From Cenococcum geophilum 1.58 (taxonomy: Eukaryota > Ascomycota > Dothideomycetes > Gloniales > Gloniaceae): a DNA stretch of 64,000 nt. Below, piece after piece: positions 35,135 through 45,833 of this stretch. Within the stretch, counting starts at the first letter, position 1. Each line of letters starts with the position of its first letter. Below the pieces are notes generated by a model, which had not been told where the DNA came from, made no database searches, and saw nothing but the letters and a program-made list of their open reading frames with translations. The DNA lies in assembly GCA_001692895.1 (NCBI GenBank), contig KV748176.1:3687092-3751091 (forward strand). The letters are read 5' to 3'. A program made the translations under genes and the position numbers.

Positions 35135-36614
35135 CTGCAAATAATATATAACAGCAAGAAACGCCAGTTTGTAGGAGAATTCACTGGAATGCTCCCATCT
35201 AAGCCACTACCGCTCTGGAGGTACAACTGCAGTTGAAGCTGTCGCCTAAAATCAGTGCTGTCTCAGTCGTAACGTAGTTATGGATAATTGGAGAGTCGTC
35301 TCCCGTCACTTGAGTTTAATTAGAGGAAACCGGTATAAGCCATTAGGGTATGTCGCTCGCAGACTGGTTTGTAATGCAACTCGTGGAAATGATGGTATGG
35401 TTTGGAACTTTAAGATATGTGTTACATCTTGAACGATCTAATACACTTAACGGACTCGATGAATTCGCCGGGTCCATGCATTCATTATTTCCATCAGCAA
35501 TGCGGATAGCAAAGTCGCTATTAGTCTTTCCTATTCAAGCCTTCTAATCTCTCAGACGCTTTGCGAAAGATTGTCATCATTCTAAAATTCGTGTAAGTTA
35601 TTCAAGTTCTTAAATAATTCGAGAGCTTGTCTAAAATGCTAGTTGCCTGGCGATACGCGTACGTGGGGTGCATCATGTCATGTCACCACATCGTAGGGTT
35701 TGGTTGATTGACCCCCCATTGTAAATAGCATGCCCAGCAGTTCAAAGCCAAGCCCTTACCAAGAGGCCAAGAAGGCAGGAGAGGAATGCCGCATCGCATC
35801 ATGTAACATGTAAGCATTCACCATCTGATGCGTCTATAGTCGATACATGCTTAACCTTTTTCCCACTTCGCGCCAAGGCGCTTTTAGGCCAGGCTAACCT
35901 ACATACGATTAGACCTCTGTTTTGTATCTTACTATGTCTTTTAATAAACACATGCGCTTGTTCAGCCGTCCATGTCGTCGTTCTAGGAAAACTAAAGAAT
36001 CATTTCTTTCGTTCTATTTCTGCCTTGTATACCAAAGCAACACCACAAATACAACCCGGCAAGTTGCTGGCAAGTCGCCGCCGTCGTCGGTCTTCCAGTC
36101 ATGCACATGAGGTCTTGGCACCAATTAGGTCCGACCTTGAATCCAGCATTTAAAGAACAATGAATGCTAAAAGAGGCATTACTCCCCTCTTAACTTCCCA
36201 GAAATGAGTGTTAGCTTTGGTGAACGTTACGATGGCGTCGCCTGGGAGACAGATTCTGCGCTCACTTCCGAAATTCACGCCGAGCTAGCCTGGAATGCTG
36301 CAGATCTTGGAAATAGATTCTCAAATACACTGCTCTCGGAAGTCCCGAAACCAAAAAGATAAAGGATAGTTCAATCGCATGAAATCAGAGCCATATCTAA
36401 TCTTGCCAAAAATTCCTTCCCTCCGTACTTGTTTTGAATCTACGCTCTTCCGTCTTTGTTCACATTCACGTCATTATACGTATGAGATAGCCCTGTGCAT
36501 CTCCACCCCAATCAGTAATAAATGCGTCCCCAGTCTGAGCTTTGCCTTCGATCACGACATTCAAGTATTGATGACCAGTAATTGCTTCTTTCGCAGAGGC
36601 ATGGAGAATGCTGT
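35135..36614. other. Intergenic DNA, one possible small ORF
   Basis: No supported gene is seen. A 52-codon frame (36204-36362, MSVSFGERYDGVAWETDS..) has coding-like composition and a clean ATG, and may be a micro-gene or a remnant. The rest, including frames at 35350-35547 and 35922-36110, shows nothing recognisable. Confidence 0.4.
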
Positions 36615-37439
36615 CTACATCCTTAGCTCGGCCTCCTCTTGCTGCTTCTGCATGATTCGAAGATGCTCGCCGACATGATTCACCCTGTCCTGCCAGCTCC
36701 CAAGCTCTGCTTCGCAAATATTACACCGCAGGTTAGCTGGGTCAAGGGTCTCCGTTGTCGTATCACGGCGCCAGTTGTTCAGAATCTCGTTATTGACATT
36801 CATCAAGCGAGATGCTCCACCGTCCCATTGAGCGGGAGTCGGATATTCCTTGAGGTGCTTGGCTCGAACGTGGTTGCGTAATTGATCCTTTCTCGAATAC
36901 GCCCTTTCTTTAATTGGTATAGCCAAGCAGGGCTCAATTTCGTGAGTATCCAAATGTGCCGCAGGTGGATTTGCCTGGCCGCAAAAGACACATCGATCGT
37001 TCACAACGGCCGACTAGTCAGGCATGCAAATCCACATCTTGGGACCGTGGGTGACCTCGTGCCTCTTCCATTCGTATATATTTTTGGAAGTTTTTTCGCA
37101 GTAGGTGCAGGGGAATGGCTTCCCCTCGCTGGATCGTGTAACACTGTGATAAGAGATCGGAGGCACACCGTGGGACATGGATTCCGTCTGAGGTTCCGCC
37201 ATGCCAATGGGTAGTAAGGAGTCATCTGATGAAGGATTTCTAAGTCAGCCAGGCTAGAACCCGAAACATTAAACCATCGACTGACCAAGCACAAATTCAA
37301 GATTTGGAGAACCAGCGGTGTCTGCAAAATCGACGTTCTGCAGGGTATGGGGAGCCTCAAGCTCTGGCGTTTGGAAAAGGTCCTCCAATGGGGGTAAATA
37401 GATATCCCATGGATCGAGATTCGCATTATTGGCCATCAT
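36615..37439 (-). pseudogene. C2H2 zinc-finger protein gene interrupted by one in-frame TAG
   Basis: Exons are 37439-37286 and 37225-36615. The 60-nt intron (37226-37285) has a GTCAGT donor, a GCTGAC branch site and a CAG acceptor, and the joined frame is 255 codons. One TAG (37014-37016) lies inside it in the same frame, with coding sequence on both sides. Finger 1 is CTYC...HEVTH, just before the stop. After it come CVFCGQANPPAAHLDTH and CNIC...HVGEH (a CX2CX12HX3H finger). A change of CAG to TAG would explain the stop and is of RIP type (C to T at CpA). Alternatives are a sequencing error, a recent null allele or stop read-through. The family would be a fungal transcription-factor-like zinc-finger protein of unknown target. 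Confidence 0.65.
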
Positions 37440-37800
37440 AATGGTAGGTTGTCGGCAGATATGGTCAATTGCAATTGCGCGCTCGAAGGAGTACTGGAGG
37501 CCATTTTTAAGATCTGGTGTTCAAGGCGGCGATTTTACCGAGGGCGGCGCCTTCGGAAAACGAAGAACTTGAGTGTCCGGGGAGTCCTGAGTTTTCATTG
37601 TGTGATTACCCTCGAAAACGTGAAGGTGCGAAGGTAGGTATGTTATCTCAGTAAGCGACTCAGACGGCAAACGAGACAGTAAATCTCGCTAGTACTTAAC
37701 TAGTATAGCTTTATATAAAACCCCTACTAGCTTTATTAAACCCCTGCTAGCGTGATATAACCCCTGCACTTGCCTCTGCGATGCTAGTAATGTATCTCTA

Positions 37801-37945
37801 CAAAGGGTAACATCAATGCCTCAGACGCCCCCCCTGCTAGTATGGTACACAAAATAACCTAGCCCTGCTATATTACTTGGGGCTCGCTTATTTTCCTCTC
37901 CAAAAAAGCAGGGGGGGCGTCTGAACTATTCATGTTACCCCCTTG
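37801..37945. mobile_element. MITE, TA-flanked, about 40-bp TIRs
   Basis: This 145-bp element has the left arm CAAAGGGTAACATCAATG continuing to CAGACGCCCCCCCTGCT and the matching right arm in inverse (AGCAGGGGGGGCGTCTG...GTTACCCCCTTG). A TA dinucleotide flanks both ends (37799-37800 and 37946-37947), fitting Tc1/mariner-type non-autonomous elements. No coding sequence is present. Confidence 0.8.
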
Positions 37946-38248
37946 TACTGGTTAGCCGGTTAACCACTTTAAAAGGTAATCGATTGTATTTTAAGGGCCG
38001 CTTTATTTATCTATATACTTATTTATGCATTTTAACTAATATAAAGTTCTAAAATTAGGGGTCGAAATTTCTCGACGAGTCTTATTGGGTCGACTCCGCG
38101 AATATTCCCCCCGAGCCTCTTTAACCCCCCCACCCCCCAAGACCTAGCTATATACTGCCCGAATAAAACACATACCGACCCTAACCACCCCACAGCTCTG
38201 GAGCCACGTTAGATAGTCCTAAACCCCAAAATGTCAAGCACCAGACGG

Positions 38249-38342
38249 TTTGATAGAGCTTTGAGCAAAGCTTCGATAGAGCTTCGATAGGGCTTCGAGT
38301 AGAGCTTTGTGCAAGCATTTGTGCAGACGTTCGTGCAGACGT
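38249..38342. repeat. Minisatellite around GATAGAGCTTCG / TGTGCAGACGTTCG
   Basis: Imperfect tandem units of 12-16 bp (GATAGAGCTT, CGATAGAGCTTCGATAGGG, TTTGTGCAGACGTTCGTGCAGACG) give a short Ala/Ser/Thr-rich open frame on the minus strand that is not a gene. Confidence 0.6.
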
Positions 38343-38398
38343 GCTAATAAGCAATCGGATCGGTGCAGTGAACGTCCTTGGGGTGACCTGCTTGTGTA

Positions 38399-38545
38399 AC
38401 GTAGGTAACGGGGTTTTGACCGATCCCTTGGTTTTGACCGATTTGAAAATCAAAGTTCGTCAAAACGCCGACTCGCCGACAAACAACTAGTAAAACTTTA
38501 AATCGGTCAAAATCCAGGGATCGGTCAAAACCCCGTTACCTACGT
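38399..38545. mobile_element. MITE, TA-flanked, about 50-bp TIRs
   Basis: This 147-bp element has terminal inverted repeats beginning ACGTAGGTAACGGGGTTTTG and continuing through GACCGATCCCT and TTTTGACCGATTT. The two arms are nearly identical. TA flanks at 38397-38398 and 38546-38547 fit a Tc1/mariner-type target. It is a different family from 37801-37945. Confidence 0.8.
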
Positions 38546-38890
38546 TAAGCTAATCGTCGTACTTATCGCGATTGTTTGTAGATATCATCTAAGTAAAACC
38601 GCCGCCGATATGGTGTAAATAACGGGTAATTCTCGAATAAACTTTTTTATGTAAGGAACACTAACAAAAATAAGGTTTAGGGCATTACCGTATATGAACT
38701 TTAGTATATTTCTATATAATATCAAACGCTTTAATATTTTTCAATCAACTCAATTAAATCAGGGCCTCCAGATTGAATGCGTTGCCAAGGCCTGCTCTTA
38801 GTTGAGGATTGATTGAGTCTTGGCATTCAATTCAATTCAATATTGAAGCCTCGTTGAATGATTTGCAAGCCTGTCAGCATCTGAAATCTG

Positions 38891-39181
38891 GTCCGTGCGC
38901 AGAATACCAAAACACCACTCTTAATTACGCGTGCACCTAATAGACTGCGCGAGCGCCGAGGACATATTTTAGGTGTAAAATATGTTAGATTCCGTTCCGC
39001 AGAAAGGACTAGTGTTGGTTACCTCATATTAAACTCTAAAGAATAAGCTATATAGATCGTTTTATATAAGATTTTGTAAATTTCACCAGCCTCATATTCC
39101 TGAGTACGACGATTCAATTCGGTTGATTTAATTGGCTAGTCCTTACTGATAATAGATAGACGCAACCCAATGTGTTAAGGG
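38891..39181. repeat. Diverged copy of the GTGCGCGAA...TACGCG palindromic repeat
   Basis: It contains GGTCCGTGCGCAGAAT, ATTACGCGTGCACCTA and, at its right part, a segment similar to ATTGGCTAGCTCTTATCGATAA and AAGGGATAGG of the copies at 39274-39405 and 53526-53675. Its ends are unclear. Confidence 0.4.
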
Positions 39182-39273
39182 ATAGGTTTAATGTTGCTAT
39201 AGGGGCAGAGGTATATAAGTGATAAGACAATTAGAGCGGCTGCTTATGAAGAGTTAAACTTGCAACGGTGACG

Positions 39274-39405
39274 TCCTATGAGAGTTGGACCGTGCGCGAA
39301 CTCCAGAATAAAAAGTACGCGCACCGTCACGGAGCCTTGATCCCATTGATTCTATTGGCTAGCTCTTATCGATAACCTTAGGACTAAATCTACCAGCCGA
39401 AGGGA
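39274..39405. mobile_element. Truncated copy of the 150-bp MITE
   Basis: It aligns with 53526-53675 from GTTGGACCGTGCGCGAAC to TACCAGCCGAAGGGA, followed by TA. The left inverted repeat is missing, so it is a truncated or rearranged copy. Confidence 0.65.
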
Positions 39406-39410
39406 TAGGC

Positions 39411-39574
39411 CAGCTTCACAAAACGCCTTGGTAAAGGGCGGGAAAAAGTTTTGGAGCGTGCTGGGGCGGAAGCCGACTTCGCTGGTCACCGTATGGTGGC
39501 TACTTTAGATTAGGGAAATGCTGATACAGCCCGTTCCATAGTAGAGCTGATGAGGAGAGGCACGACGGGGCAGT
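39411..39574 (+). pseudogene. Possible 3' remnant of an unknown gene
   Basis: One plus-strand frame reads RLGKGREKVLERAGAEADFA, then GHRMVATLD, one TAG, then GNADTARSIVELMRRGTTG before a final TAA. The coding-like flow around a single TAG recalls the CAG-to-TAG change in the C2H2 gene. The family is not recognised and the evidence is weak. Confidence 0.25.
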
Positions 39575-39888
39575 AATTGTGTTTAAACCACTGGGCGTTG
39601 TTAGTGATACGAAATACGCTCGGATCATAGACACGTTCTGGAAGTTACGCTACATGATTGGAGCGGGTTCAATATCTGCAAAGCCGAGCAACGTCACCAG
39701 GCCGCCCGCCCTTTTGTCAGGATTAGCTCACCTGCAAAAGTCGCTCGTACTCGTATTAGAAGTATGCCTTAATATAAGCATTATGATGCTATTCTCCGAA
39801 ACCCTTCCTTTTTCTTGACTGCCGCCCCCGGCTTAGACTTTCAAAAAACGTTGCGCTCGTATTGGAGACACATTCTACTCCACTCAGG

Positions 39889-42401
39889 ATGGACGACGCG
39901 CTTCCATCTTATGAGACTGCCATTACTAAGGATCATTGGAGGATAGTCGCAGGATACATTCTGTCGCGCGATCTTTGCAATGCTGCGCTCGTCTGTCAAA
40001 AATGGCATGAGATTTTCGCCCCGCAACTATGGGGAAATCCTGCGTCTCACTTTGGCGCGCAGAATGACACTGTATACGGTACAGAAGTTACCTAGAGTTG
40101 ATAATGGGATACTGAACAGTTCTAGTTGCCTTGGTGCGATTCAAGCGGACGCTCTCTTGGGCACGTCTTTATGTTAGAGAGTTAACACACACCCTCCACC
40201 TTCCGCCGGCGCATGCCGAAATCTATGGAGGGCCGCATACAGACTGGTTAAGAGATGTCCTTGAACGTCTACCACGTCTCCAATCACTTATCGTGAACGG
40301 GTTGCCCTTCTTTGACCACGCTTCATTACTTACGCTTCGCTATCCGAGTCTTACCCGCCGCTCATTGCAAGGGGATATTTTTCCGGCTTACGGATTACGC
40401 CTATTGGACGCATCCAACTGTTCGAATGCGACATCGACAGGTCTTGAGGAAGCTCTTTCACACTTTCCTGAATTAATATCTCTGGATTTGTCAAGAACAA
40501 TTGCTGCCAAACATTCAGCTATTTTCAGTACGCTTCAACTCGTTCCAAATCTTCGTGTTCTAAAACTCCGAGGCCTCGGTTTGAAAGACAATGATTTTAC
40601 TTCTATCGCTATATCAATTGGAACAAGAGTTCGTAGTCTGGATGTTCGCGACAACCTGTTAACCGACTCTAGTGCGCGTATGTTACTCGACCATTGCGTG
40701 AAAGATGCTAGTCCAGCGCTTTCAACGCGGCAGCGTATACCTTTCACTCCTGTTCAGGGCAACTGGCCTTCAGAAAGCTACGACAACATTGGAAGTGAGG
40801 ATCTTGATCGGCACCTTCGCACAAAATTAACACACGGTTTTGTTGGTCGCCTTGCCATTGAGGATGCGCACGACGCCGGCGTTACACATTTATATATCTC
40901 GAATAATCAGATGACGGTCGAAGGTGTATCAGGATTAATAAGGTCAAAAAGACTACAAGTCTTGGATGTTGGTACCCTAACCCAGGCATTTCAAAGGCCC
41001 CGATCGCTATCTATGGAGGAACGTGAGGACGATTTCAGGATGCCTGGTGCAGAGAAGCTTACTCAAGTTCTTGCGGAATGTGCATCAGAACGGATGGTTT
41101 ACCTCCGAATCAACTGTGCCGTTGTTATGGAAGAAGCTTCCGCTCCACCGACTTCTCCTCAACGCGCAGAAATGGAAGGAGATCTGGCTGTATATCAACC
41201 AGAGGGTGCTCATGAACTTGGATCAACAGAGCCGCTAGCCTCGGAACTTGATGCTAACGAGACCGCTGTATTCGAGCTTCCGGGTGACACGATGCAACCT
41301 CAGGAGCTTCTTGGAGATTCGCCGAAGACAGAGAACACAAACACTCCAGAAAGCGTTCCATCCGGGGACAACGTCTCAGAATCAGAAATCTCATCGATAA
41401 CCTCACGTGCTCCCACAATTGAAATTACATTAGAACGGAACCCAGAAATACGACGGAGGAGCGCCTTTGCCCCCGAACCTCTACACTCCGACGATCCCTT
41501 ATCACCAGTTAGTCCACTCGTGGATTCACACCAGGGCCTATCTCCGCTTATGTGCTCTTTTGAGGGTAGAGCGAGGAGTCCGTCTCTAAATAGTAATGAG
41601 GGGCCGCAAGGTAGTATATACTCACACCGTACCTCAACCTATTACATCGAGGATCGTCGATCTCGCTTGGAGTTAAGACAATCCCAGGAATATTGCCTTC
41701 ACCCTGGAATGCTTCCCAAAATGCACACTCTGATTCTCACAGATGTGCCGACAAAGACAGATCGCCCTGAAATACTTCATCGATTGATCCAATTCATCAA
41801 GGATTGTGCCGAAGAGCACGAAATGGCTAAACTCCGCGCACGATTCACGTACATCTTACCACCAGGGCGGACTCGTGTGGTTGGAGAAAGGGAATATGCT
41901 CGTAGTCTCTTTGCGTTACGCCGAATCGTGTTAGAAATGGCACCGCCTCCGCAACCACCGAAAAAGATTTCTACGAGTTGGCGCCGCTATCCTACCAAAT
42001 CTTCCACGGAAGATGCCGACACGGAAGCATTCTGGGATGCGGCCACCCATGACTTCTCGTTCTTTGGCGATGAAGAATGTGGTCTCCCGGACCATGAGCC
42101 TGGACGACATCTTCCTCTTGCCGCAATGAGCGGGTTAATCGTTGCTTCACCGATCAAATTGCCGACATGTCAGCCAGAGAGCCAGTGGCCCCTGAAGTTA
42201 GATTTCATATCTGAGCTGTCCAGTTTTCGCAAGGACCGAAAGGCCGCTTTTGAGGCCGCTTTAGAGCGAGGAGAGATTGATCCGACTGTTGAAGGATATT
42301 GGCCCGGAGATATTACGGTCATTAGGCAGCCAGCAGGTCAGCCGAGCGGAGCCTTGGATTACTATGGCAATCGTTTTGAGTCAGGATATAGGTACCGGTG
42401 A
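39889..42401 (+). CDS. F-box-like / leucine-rich-repeat protein
   Basis: There are two exons, 39889-40078 and 40126-42401, separated by a 47-nt intron (GTACAG...TTCTAG), giving 821 aa. The start MDDALPSYETAITKDHW is preferred over an in-frame Met at 39862. Residues 10-55 resemble an F-box (ILSRDLCNAALVCQKWHEIF). Residues about 85-320 carry leucine-rich repeats (LPRLQSLIVNGLPF, LISLDLSRT, LRVLKLRGLGL, VRSLDVRDNLL, LQVLDVG). About 330-510 is acidic and Ser/Pro-rich. The C-terminal 250 residues form a conserved-looking domain (LHPGMLPKMHTLILTDVPTK, FWDAATHDFSFFG, DYYGNRF). Such fungal proteins are probable SCF substrate receptors, with no known substrate. Confidence 0.82.
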
Positions 42402-43087
42402 TTGGATTGGGGATTAATACTAAATGTTTTGCCGACCGGCATATGAGGGAATCTAGCAGAGTGCGAGGAAAAATGCTCTTGGAGACTTTTACTATCAGCA
42501 GGTCGAATTAGATTGATTTAGCACGATACCCTATTTGGCTTCGCTCGCTTTGCCGGGCACATGGCATTTATCTAGCAGATTCTAAGTTGCCAGTAGTAGA
42601 AATATCATAGGTCTCTGAATGTGAATCACTTGTCGAATGAGATTGCTACGCTTTTTGAGATATAAGAGCACAGGGATCAAAGTTCTACTAATTCGGTGTA
42701 TTGTGGTTTAGTCTGTCTCTAGAAACCAAAGTATCCCTTCCTCTACTGTTTCATCTTGAGACAATGCAAAGTACCGAAGGTTACTATGGCACGTCGGGTC
42801 GCTTAGTGTCCGAAAATGCACCAAGAGCATATCCAAAATGAAAACTAGGATATCCAATCTCGTGTATAAACCACCAAGATCGCGAACAATTATATAGCCA
42901 GGGTTGTAGAAAGAAAAGATTTAACAAGCTTGAAGTCATCGTATGCTGGAGTAGATAAATATTCGGTTTTGGTTTCTCGAGACCCATGCAGAAGTTGTTG
43001 AAAGTCCCTGCCAAGACTTTAAGATGAATGTCAAACAGCGGTATCTCAGGTAAGCTTCTCGTATAGCAGACTCGGAAAATCCACAAC
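42402..43087. other. Intergenic DNA, no gene seen
   Basis: This is the 3' flank of the LRR gene and the promoter of the PIG-S gene. A 159-codon minus-strand frame (42784-43263) overlaps the PIG-S start and has no domain. Confidence 0.55.
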
Positions 43088-44886
43088 ATGTCGCCTAGGG
43101 CAAGCGCAGATACGTCTTTGAGCTTGAATCCAAATGCGGCTGATGGATCCACTTCTGGAAAAGTCATTGCTACAGTCACCGCAAAGAAAGAGCCTCCGCC
43201 AGAGAGTAAGGAAGCAATATGGACAAGACGCCTTGTAATTCTGTCCTTTTGGGCCGTCGTCATTCTAGTCGGATTGCCGGTATGGTGGAAGACTACAGCA
43301 ATCTACCGAGCAGACCTTCCTCTGCAAGTAATGACGGATTGGGCTGATGGAAAGGTTCGATCTCTTCATCTGTCGCTCGACTACCACTAATGATGCTTGT
43401 GCTCTAGATCTGTCGTCCTGTATTTCCACTGCGTATTGCCGTCGAAGCTCCTGCGCTGCCATCCCAAGATGCCCAGCATCTTCTTCGGACCACTCAACAT
43501 GCACTTGACGATCTGAATGAGTTCTCTGCGCATCACCTGCGCTTGCTTCTAGCAGAATCTTCCACAACCTCCAATACTTCCCAGGAAATGCCGGTCATTA
43601 CAAATTACAAGGATACTGAACTTCACGGCAGTACCAATGATGAAGACATAGCATTATCAATCAGATTGATACCTGGAGAGAGTGGCTCTGCGCCACGTTC
43701 TGAGCTTCAGCCCTACTCGCCGACCTTGGATGTCTATTACACCTCGAATCAGATTCCTCCTTCCTCTTCGACTTCCTCCCCACTGGCTACATTCATTGCG
43801 AATGAATTGCAAAAAGTTTTCGCCGAAGAGCAGGCAACACTCGCATATCTTCTTTCCACCAGCTCTACTGCGCACAATTCAAAGATTAAATCATTATCAC
43901 CAGAAACTACAGCTTCACTCGAACGGCAATCCACTCGGGCCTTCAAATATGCCCCAACTTACCACTTGACTTTCTCACTCTTTACTCCTACTGCCGCGCC
44001 ATCTTCATGGGAAATCGAGTCTACTCTTCAGGAATATCTCTCCCCACTGCTTGAGTCCCTTTCCTCGATAAGTAACTTCACGGTCGATACCCAAGTCCAG
44101 CTCTATGCTACTTTCTCCCCCTCAATCCACCAGCCGGAATATGACTCGGAATGGAAGGCTTGGACACTGTGTAAGGAGGATCTCAGCGGGTTCATCAATG
44201 CCGCGGAATGGCCTTTAAGCCCAAGCATTGGGGCTGGACCAACCGTAAACTTTGTCCTTTACGTACCAGACCAGAATCACTCACCACTACTGGTCAGAGA
44301 GAATGGAGGCAATAGCTGGCTAATCCCGCAATGGGGCGGTGTCCTTATCCTCAATCCCTTGACGCAAATGGATACACAAACTCCAGTCACTGTAACCAAG
44401 GACGCGCTGCGACCAGCCATGCTCACTTTTTCAAATCAACTGTTTTCTCTGCTTGGGCTCCCGCAATCTCCAGCATCTCTTCCTTTGCGGCTATCAACTC
44501 TGAAAAGAGTGCGTGCAGCATCTCTCCTCTTTTCAGCATCTTCTACACTCGGAGCCCTAGCTCGGCTTACAAGGGCGTTACCGTCAATTTCAATCCCAGA
44601 TACTGTTGCGAAGTCAGTCGATCAGACTATTGTCCATCTTCATCAAGCATGTAACGACCTTCGTGAAGGGAGATTTCACAGCGCTCTAGAACATGCGAGA
44701 GTTGCCGAGGCAGAGGCTGAAAAGGCTTTCTTCGAGAGATCAATGGTTGGCCAAGTGTACTTCCCGGACGAACATAAGGTTGCTGTGTATCTTCCCCTAC
44801 TTGGTCCGGTGGCTGTGCCCTTGTTGATGGCGGCGCTAAAAGAGCTTAAGAACCTGTCACGAAGTAGAAAGAAGGGCTTAGCATAA
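43088..44886 (+). CDS. GPI transamidase subunit PIG-S / Gpi17
   Basis: There are two exons, 43088-43354 and 43408-44886, with a 53-nt intron (donor GTTCGA, weak; ACTAAT branch site; CTAG acceptor), giving 581 aa. An N-terminal membrane helix lies at about residues 45-65 (LVILSFWAVVILVGLPVWW), followed by the family motif YRADLPLQVMTDWADGK. The luminal domain contains YAPTYHLTFSLFTP and the W-rich WLIPQWGGVLILNP. The C-terminal helix (LPLLGPVAVPLLMAALKEL) is followed by a basic tail. The protein is one of five subunits of the ER complex that cleaves the C-terminal signal and attaches preformed GPI anchors. The length and two-helix topology match the family. Confidence 0.92.
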
Positions 44887-45833
44887 CACAATGCGGAGCT
44901 GCTTCACGAGTTTGTTTGAAAATGCTTCCGTTCACGGCCGCTGCTTTATTGAGGCGTTATAGAGCACATCAGCTTACGCTCAATTGAAGGACGTCAATTG
45001 AGAAGAAAGAGCATTTCTCTGCAGATGCAAACACGAGGGATGCGCTTTGAGGGAGCGCGAACTAGAAGGATTACAGTTACCAGCTTAGTCAGCCTATGCT
45101 TTAGACCATCGCTCGGGTTTTTCAGACTTGCCAGAAGGCATTGACAGATTCAAAATATTTTTATTGGGCAGCTTCGACACGCAACGAGACCCTTGTTTGA
45201 TCGGTAATAGCACGGCTTCAGTTCGGTCGGATTCCTAGCGATATTCCTGCAGATCGGCAAAGGACCCCCAACTAGTACCATGCGTTTCTCAACTTCCGGA
45301 CGTCCGATGTTTTCACTGTTCTTATGGGTGGGCCTCAGCACGGCCTTACGCTCTTCCGGAATCACAGAAATGGCAAGCCTAAGGCATTGAACTTGATTGT
45401 CATATTCTAAGAATGACTTGGGCATATATTACGAATTACTCAAAATCCATTCATGGGGTGACGCGCGACCAGGATTTCATGACATGTACTGGAAACGGGC
45501 CTTGCTGGTACATTCTCTGACGCCTCCGATCAATCCCCAGTTCAGGTAACGCCGCAAGGAATATTTACGATTAAAGTGTACTAGCGCCGCTTGAAATGCC
45601 TAGGTATGTCTGGTACGGGGTAAGGAACTAAAGTGGGGCTTGTTGTAAGACAACCTGGGGCTCGAAAGCTGTAACTATAAATCAGTGTCGGGTCATCGTA
45701 AGAGACAGGCTTAATTCACACATTACTTCCTTCAACTCCATTTTCAAACTATGCAATACAATACTAAAGTAAAATCTGAGCGCGTTATCGGCTACTCTAT
45801 CCCTAATACGTTGTTTGGCCTCTTTTATTCATC
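44887..45833. other. Intergenic DNA
   Basis: This is the flank between PIG-S and the broken beta-lactamase-like gene. A 91-codon minus frame (45150-45425, MPKSFLEYDNQVQCLRLAIS..) has plausible composition but no family, and I do not call it a gene. Confidence 0.45.

Larger units (their letters stand above)
37440..39888. other. Repeat-rich intergenic region
   Basis: This is 2.4 kb with no intact gene. It holds two TA-flanked MITEs (37801-37945 and 38399-38545), a tandem AAACCCCTRCTAGC-type repeat (about 37718-37768), a GATAGAGCTTCG minisatellite, copies of a TCCCTTCGGCTGG-ended repeat and a possible gene remnant near 39411-39574. About 38.55-39.2 kb is AT-rich, with CAATTCAATTCAAT runs near 38830. 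Confidence 0.6.

Noticed and set aside
42784-43263. 159-codon minus-strand frame
   Set aside because: It overlaps the first exon of PIG-S in antisense and has no domain.
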